Shown here: one piece after another, positions 5,336 through 5,390 of the stretch
How positions within the stretch are numbered: the stretch's first letter is position 1
Layout of the letters: each line of letters starts with the position of its first letter
Source: CAZEZY01 sp964516635
GTDB lineage: Bacteria > Pseudomonadota > Gammaproteobacteria > Burkholderiales > Burkholderiaceae_C
Reading direction: 5' to 3'
Assembly (NCBI GenBank): GCA_964516635.1
Contig: CAZEZY010000147.1
Coordinates: forward strand, 1 to 5,390
Length of the DNA stretch: 5,390 bases
Notes under the pieces: generated by a model
Databases searched by the model: none
Told to the model about the DNA's origin: nothing
The model's input: only the letters and a program-made list of their open reading frames with translations
Program-made: the position numbers and the translations under genes

Positions 5336-5390
5336 TCAGTACTGGCTGCCGGGCAGATCCACCACCAGCCCGTTCAGCGCGGGCGTGAGC
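5336..5390 (-). CDS. C-terminal end of an unidentified protein (partial)
   Basis: The last 17 codons of a minus-strand gene that enters from the right edge: LTPALNGLVVDLPGSQY followed by TGA at 5338-5336. The composition is coding-like and G/C-rich at third positions. The stop lies 30 bp beyond the end of the ccsB remnant, to which the gene is convergent. Too little is present to identify the product, and it may be a chance open frame. Confidence 0.35.
   Translation of the reverse strand, partial: LTPALNGLVVDLPGSQY

Overview
The window is GC-rich with a strong G/C preference at third codon positions. It most resembles a betaproteobacterium of the Burkholderiales (Comamonadaceae-like). The grounds are the style of the encoded proteins: a PhoP/PhoQ-like two-component pair, SHP-type cytochrome genes, and a remnant of the betaproteobacterial type of system II cytochrome c biogenesis protein CcsB. 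The assignment is by recall of families, not by a search.

Layout. Positions 83-1766 (minus strand) hold a compact three-gene electron-transfer operon, transcribed leftwards: an SHP-type monohaem cytochrome c (DUF1924), a dihaem cytochrome c (DHC) and a membrane cytochrome b561-like protein. Positions 1876-4238 (plus strand) hold the divergent regulatory operon: a small exported PepSY protein, an OmpR/PhoP-family response regulator and a PhoQ-like sensor kinase. The 109 bp between the two start codons contain a symmetric element: two copies of an 11-bp-spaced direct repeat, arranged head to head, one facing each operon. It reads like a PhoP box with one base changed. A convergent diacylglycerol kinase gene (dgkA) follows at 4310-4690 on the minus strand. 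Positions 4764-5305 carry a degraded plus-strand ccsB with frameshifts, an in-frame stop and loss of its whole middle. The last 55 bases hold the C-terminal codons of an unidentified minus-strand gene.

Working together (inference). The b561-like protein would take electrons from the membrane quinol pool and pass them to periplasmic DHC, which reduces SHP, a cytochrome whose haem can bind small ligands such as O2 or NO when reduced. The kinase senses a periplasmic or membrane cue, perhaps modulated by the PepSY protein. Its regulator probably binds the shared intergenic element to control its own operon and the cytochromes together. dgkA recycles diacylglycerol from envelope glycolipid synthesis. 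The ccsB remnant cannot be functional, so the c-type cytochromes here depend on haem-attachment machinery elsewhere in the genome.
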